Made by a program: the position numbers and the translations under genes
Part shown: positions 1-5,938 of the stretch, one piece after another
Layout: the number at the start of each line of letters is the position of its first letter
Position numbering within the stretch: position 1 is the stretch's first letter
The notes under the pieces: generated by a model
Databases searched by the model: none
Seen by the model: the letters and a program-made list of their open reading frames with translations, nothing else
Told to the model about the DNA's origin: nothing
From: Betaproteobacteria bacterium
GTDB taxonomy: Bacteria > Pseudomonadota > Gammaproteobacteria > Burkholderiales > Usitatibacteraceae
Direction of reading: 5' to 3'
DNA: 5,938 nucleotides
Assembly (NCBI GenBank): GCA_003105245.1
Contig: PQAI01000155.1
Span: 1 to 5,938 of the forward strand

Positions 1-573
1 GAGCGTGTCGTTCACGATCGCGCGCTCGGCGTCCACGGCGCGCAGCGCGAGGTAGGCCTGCGCGACCTCGGCCTGCACGAGGAGCCGCGTGCTCTGCAGC
101 AGCCCCTCGCGGGCCTCGGCGTCGAGGCGGGCGGCCTCGGAGGCGCGCGAGAGCTTGCCGAAGAGGTCGAGCTCGTAGGAGAGAGTCGCGCCGGCGGTGC
201 CCAGGGTGCCGGCCGGCACGGTGGCGCCGTCGATCACGCCGCCGAATCGCGAGACGCCCGCGCCGGCGCCCAGTTGCGGGGCGCGGTTGGCATCGGTGAT
301 CCCGGCGAGCGCGCGGGCCTGCGCCAGGCGGGCCGCGGCGACCTGGATGCTGGCGTTGTTGCGGTCGGCCCGCGCCACCAGGTCGTCGAGCGCCGGGTCG
401 GAGAAGGCCTTCCACCACTCCCCGCGCGGTTGCGCCTCGGCGGGGGCGGCGGCCGTCCACCGCCCGCCCTCCTTGAAATGGGCGGGGGCGGGGGCGATGC
501 GGGTGGCGTCGAGGGCCGGCGCGGTGGCGCAGCCGGCGATGACGAGGGATGCGAGCAGTGCGGCGAGTTTCAT
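1..573 (-). CDS. Outer-membrane efflux channel lipoprotein, NodT/OprN-like (partial, C-terminus beyond window)
   Basis: This is the first 191 residues of the outer-membrane channel that completes the tripartite pump; the rest lies beyond base 1. The ATG at 573-571 gives a short lipoprotein signal peptide: a lysine at 2, a hydrophobic stretch, then the lipobox I-A-G-C with Cys15 as the lipidated residue. Ala follows the Cys, consistent with sorting to the outer membrane. Family marks of RND outer-membrane factors follow: a WWKAF-DPALDDLV segment (53-66), a coiled-coil-like run with N73 and repeated Ala/Gln/Arg (72-90), a YELDLFGK motif (133-140), and a second helical run to the edge. Full members are usually about 460-500 residues, so roughly 40% is visible. 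The start lies 5 bases after the pump stop, with only a weak GGA upstream inside the pump's last codons, which suggests translational coupling. The reading frame is open to base 1. The exact subfamily is inferred from context. Confidence 0.93.
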   Translation of the reverse strand, partial: MKLAALLASLVIAGCATAPALDATRIAPAPAHFKEGGRWTAAAPAEAQPRGEWWKAFSDPALDDLVARADRNNASIQVAAARLAQARALAGITDANRAPQLGAGAGVSRFGGVIDGATVPAGTLGTAGATLSYELDLFGKLSRASEAARLDAEAREGLLQSTRLLVQAEVAQAYLALRAVDAERAIVNDTL

Positions 574-578
574 GGTCG

Positions 579-3500
579 TCAATCCGATGAGCCGGCGAAG
601 GCCTCGGCGTGCGGGACCTGGCCGTGCTGGGTGAGGGGGCGGTTGCCCGCGATCCGGCGCAGCAGCACGTAGAACACCGGGGTGAGGAAGAGCCCGAAGG
701 CGGTCACGCCGATCATCCCCGCGAAGACCGCGGTGCCCATGGCCTGGCGCATCTCCGCGCCGGCGCCCGTGGCGAAGGCGAGCGGAAGCACGCCCATCAC
801 GAACGCGGCCGAGGTCATGAGGATGGGCCGCAGCCGCAGGCGGCTCGCCTCGACGGCCGCGGCGAGCGGCGTCCTGCCGGCGAACTCGAGCTCGCGCGCG
901 AACTCCACGATCAGGATGGCGTTCTTGGCCGACAGCCCCACGAGGACCATGAGGCCGATCTGCGTGAAGATGTTGTTGTCGCCGTGCGTGAGCCACACGC
1001 CGGTCATGGCGGCGAAGAGCGCCATCGGCACGATGAGGATGATGGACAGCGGCAGCACCAGGCTCTCGTAGAGCGCGGCCAGCACCAGGAACACGAGCAG
1101 GATCGAGAGCGGGAAGATCCACACCGCGGAATTGCCCGCGAGGATCTCCTGGTAGGTGAGCTCCGTCCACTCGTAGCCGATGCCGGGCGGCAACGTTTCG
1201 GCCGCGATGCGCTCCACGGCCGCCTGCGCCTGCCCCGAGGAGAACCCGGGCGCGGGGCCGCCGTTCACGTCGGCCGCGAGGAAGCCGTTGTAGCGCATGG
1301 CGCGCTCGGGCCCGGCGCCGGGCCGGACCTGCAGCAGCGCGGAGAGCGGGACCATCTCGCCCGTGGCCGAGCGCACCTTGAGCTGGCCCACGTCCTCGCC
1401 GCGCGCGCGGAAGGGCGCGTCGGCCTGCACGCGCACGGAGTAGGTGCGCCCGAACTTGTTGAAGTCGTTCACGTACAGGCTGCCGAGGTAGATCTGCATG
1501 GTGTCGAACACCTCGGTCACGGGAACGCCCAGCTGGCGCGCCTTCGTCCGGTCGACGTCCGCCTGGAGCTGCGGCACGTTCACCTGGAGGCTGGAGAAGA
1601 CGCCCGCGAGCTCCGGCGCGCGCCAGGCCTTGCCGAGGAACTCCTTCGTGGCCGCGTCGAGGGCTTCGTAGCCCAGCGAGGCGCGGTCCTCGATCTGCAG
1701 CTTGAAGCCGCCGGTGGTGCCCAGGCCCTGGACGGGCGGGGGCGGGAAGATGGCGATGAACGCTTCCGGGATCGCGGCGAACTTCTGGTTGAGCGCCATC
1801 GCGATGGCGCCGCCGCTCAGGGCCGGCCCGCGGCGCTCGTCGAAGCCCTTGAGCGTCACGAAGACGACGCCGGCGTTGGCGCTGTTGGTGAATCCGTTGA
1901 TGGAGAGTCCCGGGAAGGCCACCGCCGACTCCACGCCCGGATGCTGCAGCGCGACCTCGCCCATCTTGCGGATCACCTCCTCCGTGCGGTCCAGCGTCGC
2001 GCCGTCGGGAAGCTGCGCGAAGCCGACGAGGTACTGCTTGTCCTGCCCGGGGACGAATCCGCCGGGAACCGCCTTGAAGAGGCCGGCGGTGGCGAGCGCG
2101 AGCGCGAGGTACACGCCCATCACCAGCGCCTTGCGCGAGAGCACGGCCTGGAGCCTTCCGGTGTAGGCCGTGGTACCCCGCCGAAAAAGACGGTCGAAGC
2201 CGCGGAAAATGCCGCCGAGGGTGCGGTCCATGAACGCGGTCAGCCGGTCGGGGGCCGCGCCCTTCTCCTTGAGGAGCAGCGCCGAGAGGGCGGGCGAGAG
2301 CGTGAGCGAGTTGACGGCCGAGATCACCGTGGAAATGGCGATCGTGAGCGCGAACTGCTTGTAGAACTGGCCGGTGAGGCCGGAGATGAAGGCCATCGGC
2401 ACGAAGACCGCCACCAGCACGAGCGCGATGGCGATGATCGGCCCCGAGACCTCGCGCATGGCGCGGTAGGTCGCCTCGCGCGGCGCGAGCCCGGCCTCGA
2501 TGTTGCGCTCGACGTTCTCCACCACGACGATCGCGTCGTCGACGACGATGCCGATCGCGAGCACCAGCCCGAAGAGGGAGAGCGCGTTGATCGAGAAGCC
2601 GAAGAGGTGCAGCACCGCGAAGGTGCCGATCACGGAAACCGGCACCGCGAGCAGCGGGATGATCGAGGCCCGCCAGGTCTGCAGGAAGAGGATCACCACC
2701 AGCACCACGAGCGCCACCGCCTCGAGGAGCGTGGTCACCACCGCCTTGATGGAGGAGCGCACGAACTGCGTCGGGTCGTAGACGATGCGGTAGTCCACGC
2801 CCTCGGGCATGGCGCGCTTGATCTCGGCCATGGTGGCGCGCACGTCGTCCGAGATGCGGATGGCGTTGGAGTTGGGCGCGGCGAAGATCGGGATCGCCAC
2901 CGCGGGCTTGTTGTCGAGGAGCGAGCGCAGCGAGTAGTCGGCCGCGCCCAGCTCCAGGCGCGCCACGTCGCGAAGCCGCGTGACCGCCCCGCCGGCGTCG
3001 GTCTTCACGATGATGTCGCCGAACTCCTCCTCCGAGGCGAGGCGCCCCGGCGCGTTGATCGAGAGCTGGAGGTCCACGCCGGGCAGGTTCGGGGAGGCTC
3101 CCACCACGCCGGCGGCCGCCTGCACGTTCTGCTCGCGGATGGCGCGAACCACGTCGCCTGCGGAAAGGCCGCGCTCGGCCACCTTGCGCGGGTCGAGCCA
3201 GACGCGCATGGAGTAGTCGCCGGCGCCGAAGAGCTGCACCTGGCCCACGCCCTCGATCCTCGCCAGGCGGTCCTTCACGTTGAGGACGGCGTAGTTGCGC
3301 AGGTAGGTCATGTCGTAGCGCTCGTCGGGCGAGACGAGGTGCACGACCATGGTGAGGTCCGTGGCGCCCTTCACGGTGGTGACGCCGAGGCGGCGGACCT
3401 CCTCGGGAAGGCGCGGCTCGGCCTGGGTGACCCGGTTCTGCACGAGCTGCTGCGCCTTGTCCGGGTCGGTGCCGAGGCGGAAGGTCGCGGTGAGCGTGAG

Positions 3501-3767
3501 GCGGCCGTCGGCGGTGGCCTGGCTGCCCATGTAGAGCATGCCCTCGACGCCGTTGATCGCCTCCTCGAGCGGCGTGGCCACCGTCTCGGCGATCACCTTG
3601 GGGTTGGCGCCGGGGTACTGCGCGCGCACCACGACCGAGGGCGGGACGACTTCCGGGTATTCCGCGATCGGGAGGACCCGGATCGCGATGAGGCCCGCGA
3701 TCACGATGAGGAGCGAGAGCACCCCCGCGAAGATCGGGCGGTCGATGAAGAACTTGGAGAGGTTCAT
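579..3767 (-). CDS. RND (HAE-1 family) inner-membrane multidrug efflux transporter, MexF/OqxB-like
   Basis: This is a proton-driven drug exporter of the inner membrane, 1062 residues, the normal full length. The start [20 protein letters not shown] is the typical N-terminus with TM1 (about 10-30). The first periplasmic porter and docking loop runs about 31-340, TM2-TM6 about 341-500, TM7 about 544-563, the second periplasmic loop about 564-875 and TM8-TM12 about 877-1037. The proton-relay residues are present: D410 and D411 in TM4 (AcrB D407/D408), K948 in TM10 (K940), and R978 and T985 in TM11 (R971/T978). From memory, many stretches match MexF of Pseudomonas and OqxB closely, for example [20 protein letters not shown] and [17 protein letters not shown]. 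That supports this branch rather than AcrB/MexB. Known substrates of the branch include chloramphenicol, fluoroquinolones and related aromatics; the substrates here are unknown. The ATG has a GAGGG ribosome site 7 bases upstream, overlapping the adaptor stop codon. No frameshift or missing key residue was seen. Confidence 0.97.
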   Translation of the reverse strand: MNLSKFFIDRPIFAGVLSLLIVIAGLIAIRVLPIAEYPEVVPPSVVVRAQYPGANPKVIAETVATPLEEAINGVEGMLYMGSQATADGRLTLTATFRLGTDPDKAQQLVQNRVTQAEPRLPEEVRRLGVTTVKGATDLTMVVHLVSPDERYDMTYLRNYAVLNVKDRLARIEGVGQVQLFGAGDYSMRVWLDPRKVAERGLSAGDVVRAIREQNVQAAAGVVGASPNLPGVDLQLSINAPGRLASEEEFGDIIVKTDAGGAVTRLRDVARLELGAADYSLRSLLDNKPAVAIPIFAAPNSNAIRISDDVRATMAEIKRAMPEGVDYRIVYDPTQFVRSSIKAVVTTLLEAVALVVLVVILFLQTWRASIIPLLAVPVSVIGTFAVLHLFGFSINALSLFGLVLAIGIVVDDAIVVVENVERNIEAGLAPREATYRAMREVSGPIIAIALVLVAVFVPMAFISGLTGQFYKQFALTIAISTVISAVNSLTLSPALSALLLKEKGAAPDRLTAFMDRTLGGIFRGFDRLFRRGTTAYTGRLQAVLSRKALVMGVYLALALATAGLFKAVPGGFVPGQDKQYLVGFAQLPDGATLDRTEEVIRKMGEVALQHPGVESAVAFPGLSINGFTNSANAGVVFVTLKGFDERRGPALSGGAIAMALNQKFAAIPEAFIAIFPPPPVQGLGTTGGFKLQIEDRASLGYEALDAATKEFLGKAWRAPELAGVFSSLQVNVPQLQADVDRTKARQLGVPVTEVFDTMQIYLGSLYVNDFNKFGRTYSVRVQADAPFRARGEDVGQLKVRSATGEMVPLSALLQVRPGAGPERAMRYNGFLAADVNGGPAPGFSSGQAQAAVERIAAETLPPGIGYEWTELTYQEILAGNSAVWIFPLSILLVFLVLAALYESLVLPLSIILIVPMALFAAMTGVWLTHGDNNIFTQIGLMVLVGLSAKNAILIVEFARELEFAGRTPLAAAVEASRLRLRPILMTSAAFVMGVLPLAFATGAGAEMRQAMGTAVFAGMIGVTAFGLFLTPVFYVLLRRIAGNRPLTQHGQVPHAEAFAGSSD

Positions 3768-3777
3768 GGGAGCACCC

Positions 3778-4974
3778 TCAGCCTTCGCGGCCGGGCAGGT
3801 TGGCCATCTGCGCCGGCTCGGGGGAGACGAGCGAGCCGGGGCGCACGCGCTGCAGGCCGTTCACGACGATGCGCTCGCCGGCCTCGAGGCCGCGGGTGAC
3901 GATGCGAAGCCCGTCCACGCTCGCGCCCAGCGACACCTCGCGGTAGGCCGCCTTGTTGTCGGCGCCCACCACCAGCACGAACTTCTTGTTCTGGTCGGTG
4001 CCCACGGCGCGCTCGTTCACGAGCAGGGCGGGGGTGGGCTTCGCGCGTCCGAGGCGGACCTCGGCGAACTGGCCGGGCATGAGGGTTCCGTCGGGGTTCT
4101 CGAAGACGGCGCGCACGCGCACCGTGCCGCTCTTCGCGTTGACCTGGTTGTCGACGAGCTGCAGGCGACCCTTGCGCGGCGCCTCGCCGCCGTGGCCGGC
4201 GTCCATGAGGACCGGGATGGCGCCCAGCCGGGAGGGCGAGGAGGCGGCCCCGGCGGTGTCCCGAAGGGCGCGCAGGACCGACTGCTCGTCGGCGTCGAAG
4301 CTCGCGTAGATCGGGTCGACCGAGACGAGTGTGGTGAGCGCCGGCGCGCCGGGCCCGGCGGGCACGAGGTTTCCGACGGTGACCTCGAGCTTGCCCACGC
4401 GGCCGGCGACGGGTGCGCGCACCTGCGTGTAGGCGAGGTTGAGCCTGGCCGACTGCAGGGTGGCCTCCGCCGCGCGCAGGTTGGCCTGCGCCTCGTCGCG
4501 CGCGTTGGCGCGCTGGTCGAGCTCGCGCTGGGCGACGGCCCGCTGCTCGTAGAGGCGCTGCGCGCGCTCGAACTCGCCCTGCGTGTACTGCGCGCGGGCG
4601 CGCGCCGCGGCGACCTGCGCCTGGGCGCGGTCGGCTTCCGCGGCGTAGGGGGCCGGATCGATGGTGACGAGGAGGTCCCCGGCCTTCACGAGGGAACCCT
4701 CGCGGAAGTGGACGGACTGCACGGCGCCGGCCACGCGCGAGCGCACGTCCACGCGCTCGACGGCCTCGAGCCGGCCCGAGAACTCGTCCCAGGTGGCGAC
4801 CTCCGTGTTGACGACGGGGGCCACCATCACGGGGGTGGGTTTCGGCTCGGCGGCCTGCGAGGCGGCGTTCGAGTCGCGAAGCGCCAGCACGCCCGCCACG
4901 AGGGCGGTGGAGCCGAAGAGGAGGCCGATCGCGGTCGCGAGGCGTCGGCGGGTGAGGTCGTAGGTCGATTTCAT
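3778..4974 (-). CDS. RND efflux periplasmic adaptor (membrane fusion protein), MexE/OqxA-like
   Basis: This 398-residue protein links the RND pump to the outer-membrane channel in the periplasm. Domains in order: a basic then hydrophobic N-terminus (RRR at 9-11, hydrophobic to about 32); WDEFSGRLEA (62-71), typical of the MexE group; first half of the lipoyl domain (about 74-109); alpha-helical hairpin rich in Ala/Gln/Arg (about 111-180); second lipoyl half with TQVRAPVAGRVGKLEV (183-198); beta-barrel (about 218-306, with MPGQFAEVRLG); and membrane-proximal domain to the end. No cysteine lies near the N-terminus, so it is not a lipoprotein; it is either anchored by or cleaved after this segment. 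An in-frame ATG exists as far up as 5271, but that would overlap the divergent regulator. The ATG at 4974 has GGGGAA 7 bases upstream, directly precedes the signal segment and gives the usual family length. It is the first gene of the operon; 10 bases separate it from the pump gene. Confidence 0.95.
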   Translation of the reverse strand: MKSTYDLTRRRLATAIGLLFGSTALVAGVLALRDSNAASQAAEPKPTPVMVAPVVNTEVATWDEFSGRLEAVERVDVRSRVAGAVQSVHFREGSLVKAGDLLVTIDPAPYAAEADRAQAQVAAARARAQYTQGEFERAQRLYEQRAVAQRELDQRANARDEAQANLRAAEATLQSARLNLAYTQVRAPVAGRVGKLEVTVGNLVPAGPGAPALTTLVSVDPIYASFDADEQSVLRALRDTAGAASSPSRLGAIPVLMDAGHGGEAPRKGRLQLVDNQVNAKSGTVRVRAVFENPDGTLMPGQFAEVRLGRAKPTPALLVNERAVGTDQNKKFVLVVGADNKAAYREVSLGASVDGLRIVTRGLEAGERIVVNGLQRVRPGSLVSPEPAQMANLPGREG

Positions 4975-5030
4975 GTTCGTGTTCCCCAGGTGATATATAA
5001 ATGTAGTGAACGCTATTGAATTATTCGCGC

Positions 5031-5060
5031 AATCTAAGGTCGATGGACAGGCAGTGTCAA
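5031..5060 (-). promoter_or_regulatory. Predicted sigma70 promoter of the efflux operon
   Basis: On the minus strand a perfect -35 box TTGACA (5060-5055) is followed by an 18-base spacer and the -10 box TAGATT (5036-5031, 4 of 6 consensus positions). Transcription would begin near 5024, giving a leader of about 50 bases before the adaptor ATG at 4974. The surrounding DNA is far more AT-rich than the genes. A second, weaker possibility is TTCAAT (5021-5016) with TATATC 17 bases on. The start site is predicted by eye only. Confidence 0.65.
5044..5060. promoter_or_regulatory. Predicted TetR-type operator covering both -35 boxes
   Basis: TGGACAGGCAGTGTCAA is an imperfect 17-bp palindrome: 6-base arms with 5 of 6 positions complementary around a 5-base centre. 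Its two arms are exactly the -35 boxes of the two divergent promoters. A dimeric TetR-family repressor bound here would block both the operon and its own gene. A wider inverted repeat surrounds it (GGTCGAT at 5038-5044 and ATCGACC at 5071-5077) and is an alternative or additional site. Assignment to this regulator is inferred from position. Confidence 0.5.
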
Positions 5061-5072
5061 GAGATTTAATAT
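5044..5072 (+). promoter_or_regulatory. Predicted sigma70 promoter of the tetR-family gene
   Basis: The plus strand has a -35 box TGGACA (5044-5049, 5 of 6), a 17-base spacer and the -10 box TAATAT (5067-5072, 4 of 6). Transcription would start near 5079, leaving about 35 bases before the ATG at 5114. It overlaps the operon promoter: each -35 box lies in the spacer of the other promoter, so RNA polymerase could hardly occupy both at once. Confidence 0.6.
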
Positions 5073-5103
5073 CGACCGCTATGAAAATCACCGCAAAACG
5101 CGC

Positions 5104-5113
5104 AAAGGAAGGG
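5104..5113 (+). promoter_or_regulatory. Ribosome binding site that decides the tetR start
   Basis: The purine run AAAGGAAGGG lies directly before the ATG at 5114. The AAAGGA part ends 4 bases upstream, a rather short but usable spacing. No comparable site precedes the in-frame ATGs at 5006 or 5081. Confidence 0.55.
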
Positions 5114-5776
5114 ATGGAATGCGCCTGCGAGGGACCGGACGCGCGCCGGCCGCGGGGGCGGCCCCGCTGTTTCGACCGGGCAGGCGCCCTCGAGGCGGCG
5201 ATGGAGGTCTTCTGGCGCAAGGGCTTCGAGGCCACCTCGCTCGCCGACCTCACCGCGGCGATGGGGATCAATCCCCCCAGCCTCTATGCGGCCTTCGGCG
5301 ACAAGGAGCGGCTCTTCCTGGAGGCCGCCGTGCACTACGAGGAGACGCGCTACGCGCTCTGCCCCTACGACGAGGAGCCCACGGCGCGCGCCGCCGCCGG
5401 GCGGCTTCTCGCGCACCTGGCCGATGAGCTCGCCTCGCCCGAGCACCCCGGCTGCCTCATGGTGATGACGCTGGCGATCACCGGCTGCTCGCAGGAGCTC
5501 AAGGACGCGCTCGCCGGGCTCCGCGCCGAGGTGCGTGACCGCTTCCGCGCCCGAGTCGAGCGCGGGATCCGGGAGGGCGATGTCCCCGCCGGCACCGACG
5601 CCGGGGCGCTGACCGATTTCTACGGCGCCGTCGTCTCCGGCATGGCGCTCCAGGCGCGCGGGGGCGCCTCGCGCAAGGCGCTTCGCGCCACCGCCGAGCG
5701 GGCGCTGCAGGTCTTCCCCGCCGTGTCCAAGGGGCGCGGCGCCCGGCGCGTGCGGCGCGTGCCGCAGGCCGCGTAG
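5114..5776 (+). CDS. TetR/AcrR-family transcriptional regulator, probable repressor of the adjacent efflux operon
   Basis: This 220-residue protein has an N-terminal TetR DNA-binding domain and an all-helical ligand-binding C-terminal half. A basic RRPRGRPR (11-18) precedes helix 1. The helix-turn-helix is about 41-62 (TSLADLTAAMGINPPSLYAAFG), followed by the typical GDKERLFLEA. HPGCLM (111-116) and the helices after it resemble the C-terminal domain of many AcrR-like regulators. The tail (about 206-216) is Arg-rich. Six cysteines occur (3, 5, 19, 83, 114, 125). In-frame ATGs also exist at 5006 and 5081. I chose 5114 because a purine-rich AAAGGAAGGG abuts it and the product has normal length, whereas 5006 lies upstream of the likely promoter and 5081 has no ribosome site. 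It is divergent from the pump operon, the classic arrangement for a local repressor released by a pump substrate. The ligand is unknown, and activation rather than repression cannot be excluded. Confidence 0.93.
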   Translation: MECACEGPDARRPRGRPRCFDRAGALEAAMEVFWRKGFEATSLADLTAAMGINPPSLYAAFGDKERLFLEAAVHYEETRYALCPYDEEPTARAAAGRLLAHLADELASPEHPGCLMVMTLAITGCSQELKDALAGLRAEVRDRFRARVERGIREGDVPAGTDAGALTDFYGAVVSGMALQARGGASRKALRATAERALQVFPAVSKGRGARRVRRVPQAA

Positions 5777-5817
5777 GCTCGCGCTGCCCGAAATCGCTTC
5801 GAATCCCGTTTCCATGG

Positions 5818-5840
5818 GGCCTCCGTCTTCGACGAAGGCC
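5818..5840. terminator. Strong hairpin downstream of the tetR gene, possible terminator without a U-tract
   Basis: GGCCT (5818-5822) pairs with AGGCC (5836-5840), and CGTC (5824-5827) pairs with GACG (5831-5834) around a TTC loop, interrupted only by one C-A mismatch. That makes nine base pairs, mostly GC, 41 bases after the tetR stop codon. No run of T follows on either strand, so it is not a standard intrinsic terminator. It may stabilise the 3' end of the mRNA or act with Rho. It also lies in the 5' leader of any transcript from the minus-strand promoter to its right. Confidence 0.4.
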
Positions 5841-5842
5841 GC

Positions 5843-5873
5843 AGGTTCAGCCTTCCCATGATGGGAAGGTCAA
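5843..5873 (-). promoter_or_regulatory. CueR-like (MerR-family) promoter/operator with no evident target gene
   Basis: The core CCTTCCCATGATGGGAAGG (5851-5869) is a perfect palindrome with 9-base arms around one base. Read on the minus strand, -35 TTGACC (5873-5868) is followed by a 19-base spacer and GAACCT (5848-5843) at the -10 position. A 19-base spacer spanned by a palindrome is the hallmark of MerR-family activated promoters. The TTGACCTTCC...GGAAGG pattern is that of CueR copper-responsive promoters; from memory, E. coli copA has TAACCT at the matching -10. The -10 here is weak by consensus. Downstream on the minus strand there is only the 3' end of the convergent tetR gene; no copA, copZ or cueR reading frame is recognisable. 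No regulator is visible in the window, so the metal specificity is inferred. Confidence 0.6.
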
Positions 5874-5938
5874 GGGGGGTATGCGCGGACCCTTTCCCCG
5901 AGTTTGCCGCCGCGGGCTAGGCGGCGCAGCCCCACTCC

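Larger units (their letters stand above)
5038..5077. repeat. Spaced inverted repeat in the divergent promoter region
   Basis: GGTCGAT (5038-5044) and ATCGACC (5071-5077) are perfect 7-base inverted copies separated by 26 bases. The left arm lies in the spacer of the operon promoter just upstream of its -10 box; the right arm overlaps the -10 box of the tetR promoter. The arm centres are 33 bases apart, about three helical turns, so two bound proteins would sit on the same DNA face. The repeat is not concentric with the inner palindrome, so the two may be independent. Confidence 0.45.
5777..5938. other. Intergenic region to the right edge; no credible gene seen
   Basis: This stretch holds the hairpin and the CueR-like promoter described separately. 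The last 20 bases could encode, on the minus strand, the end of a gene (codons E-W-G-C-A-A then TAG at 5919-5917), but this is too short to call. A 6-base stem GCCGCC/GGCGGC (5906-5911 and 5920-5925) lies at the same place without a T-run. Nothing else was found on either strand. Confidence 0.5.

Noticed and set aside
609..3899. A 1096-codon open frame on the plus strand opposite the RND pump gene
   Set aside because: Antisense shadow of a GC-rich gene. The product is extremely rich in His, Arg, Glu and Gly with no domain sense, and the opposite strand encodes a full-length canonical RND protein.
3538..5019. A 493-codon open frame on the plus strand opposite the adaptor gene
   Set aside because: Same artefact: low-complexity Arg/Gly/His/Ala product, no ribosome site, fully opposite a recognised gene.
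5018..5026. Short palindrome GAATTATTC in the intergenic region
   Set aside because: Four-base arms in AT-rich DNA are expected by chance.
5006..5113. Earlier starts for the regulator at 5006 or 5081
   Set aside because: 5006 lies upstream of the predicted promoter; 5081 has no ribosome site and would leave an almost leaderless mRNA. A leaderless start at 5081 remains a minor alternative.
4975..5271. N-terminal extension of the adaptor to an ATG at 5271
   Set aside because: It would overlap the regulator's coding region and cross both promoters. The extension has no signal-like character, and 4974 has a proper ribosome site.
5066..5815. A 249-codon minus-strand frame opposite tetR, with GGAGG 4 bases before its ATG and a CueR-like promoter upstream
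   Set aside because: The translation resembles no metal protein or other family and looks like a shadow. It is kept only as part of the antisense transcript hypothesis.
5846..5876. The CueR-like palindrome read as a plus-strand promoter
   Set aside because: On the plus strand the flanking hexamers are TTCAGC and CAAGGG, a poor promoter; the minus strand has TTGACC at the right place.
5906..5938. A gene end (E-W-G-C-A-A-stop) on the minus strand and a small GC stem beside it
   Set aside because: Only six codons are visible and the stem has no T-run; neither can be supported without the neighbouring sequence.

Overview
The window is high-GC DNA that looks like a chromosome of a Gram-negative proteobacterium. 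The proteins resemble those of beta- and gammaproteobacteria, but I cannot name a genus. It holds one complete efflux locus: a three-gene operon on the minus strand for a tripartite RND (HAE-1 type) multidrug pump, and a TetR-family regulator read the other way from a shared, unusually AT-rich intergenic region.

Layout from right to left along the minus strand: the periplasmic adaptor (4974-3778), the inner-membrane RND transporter (3767-579) and the start of the outer-membrane channel lipoprotein (573 to the window edge, cut off there). Gaps are 10 and 5 bases, so the three are almost surely co-transcribed and probably translationally coupled. The order adaptor-pump-channel and the protein sequences match the MexEF-OprN / OqxAB branch of RND pumps. 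The adaptor takes cargo from the pump region and bridges to the channel, so drugs or metabolites leave across both membranes at the expense of the proton gradient.

On the plus strand, the TetR-family gene (5114-5776) is divergent from the operon. Between them (4975-5113) I can place two good sigma70-type promoters facing opposite ways. Their -35 boxes are the two arms of a 17-bp imperfect palindrome (5044-5060), inside a region also bounded by a 7-bp inverted repeat. This is the expected design for a repressor controlling both its own gene and the pump from one operator.

Right of the regulator (5777-5938) I see no credible gene. The stretch holds a strong hairpin (5818-5840) and a perfect 19-bp palindrome with a 19-bp-spacer promoter on the minus strand (5843-5873). 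That promoter closely resembles copper-responsive, CueR-type (MerR family) promoters. It has no recognisable target: it points into the 3' end of the tetR gene. This orphan metal-type promoter is the most unusual item in the window. It is either a relic of a lost copper gene or a source of antisense transcription over the regulator. The rest is a conventional efflux locus.
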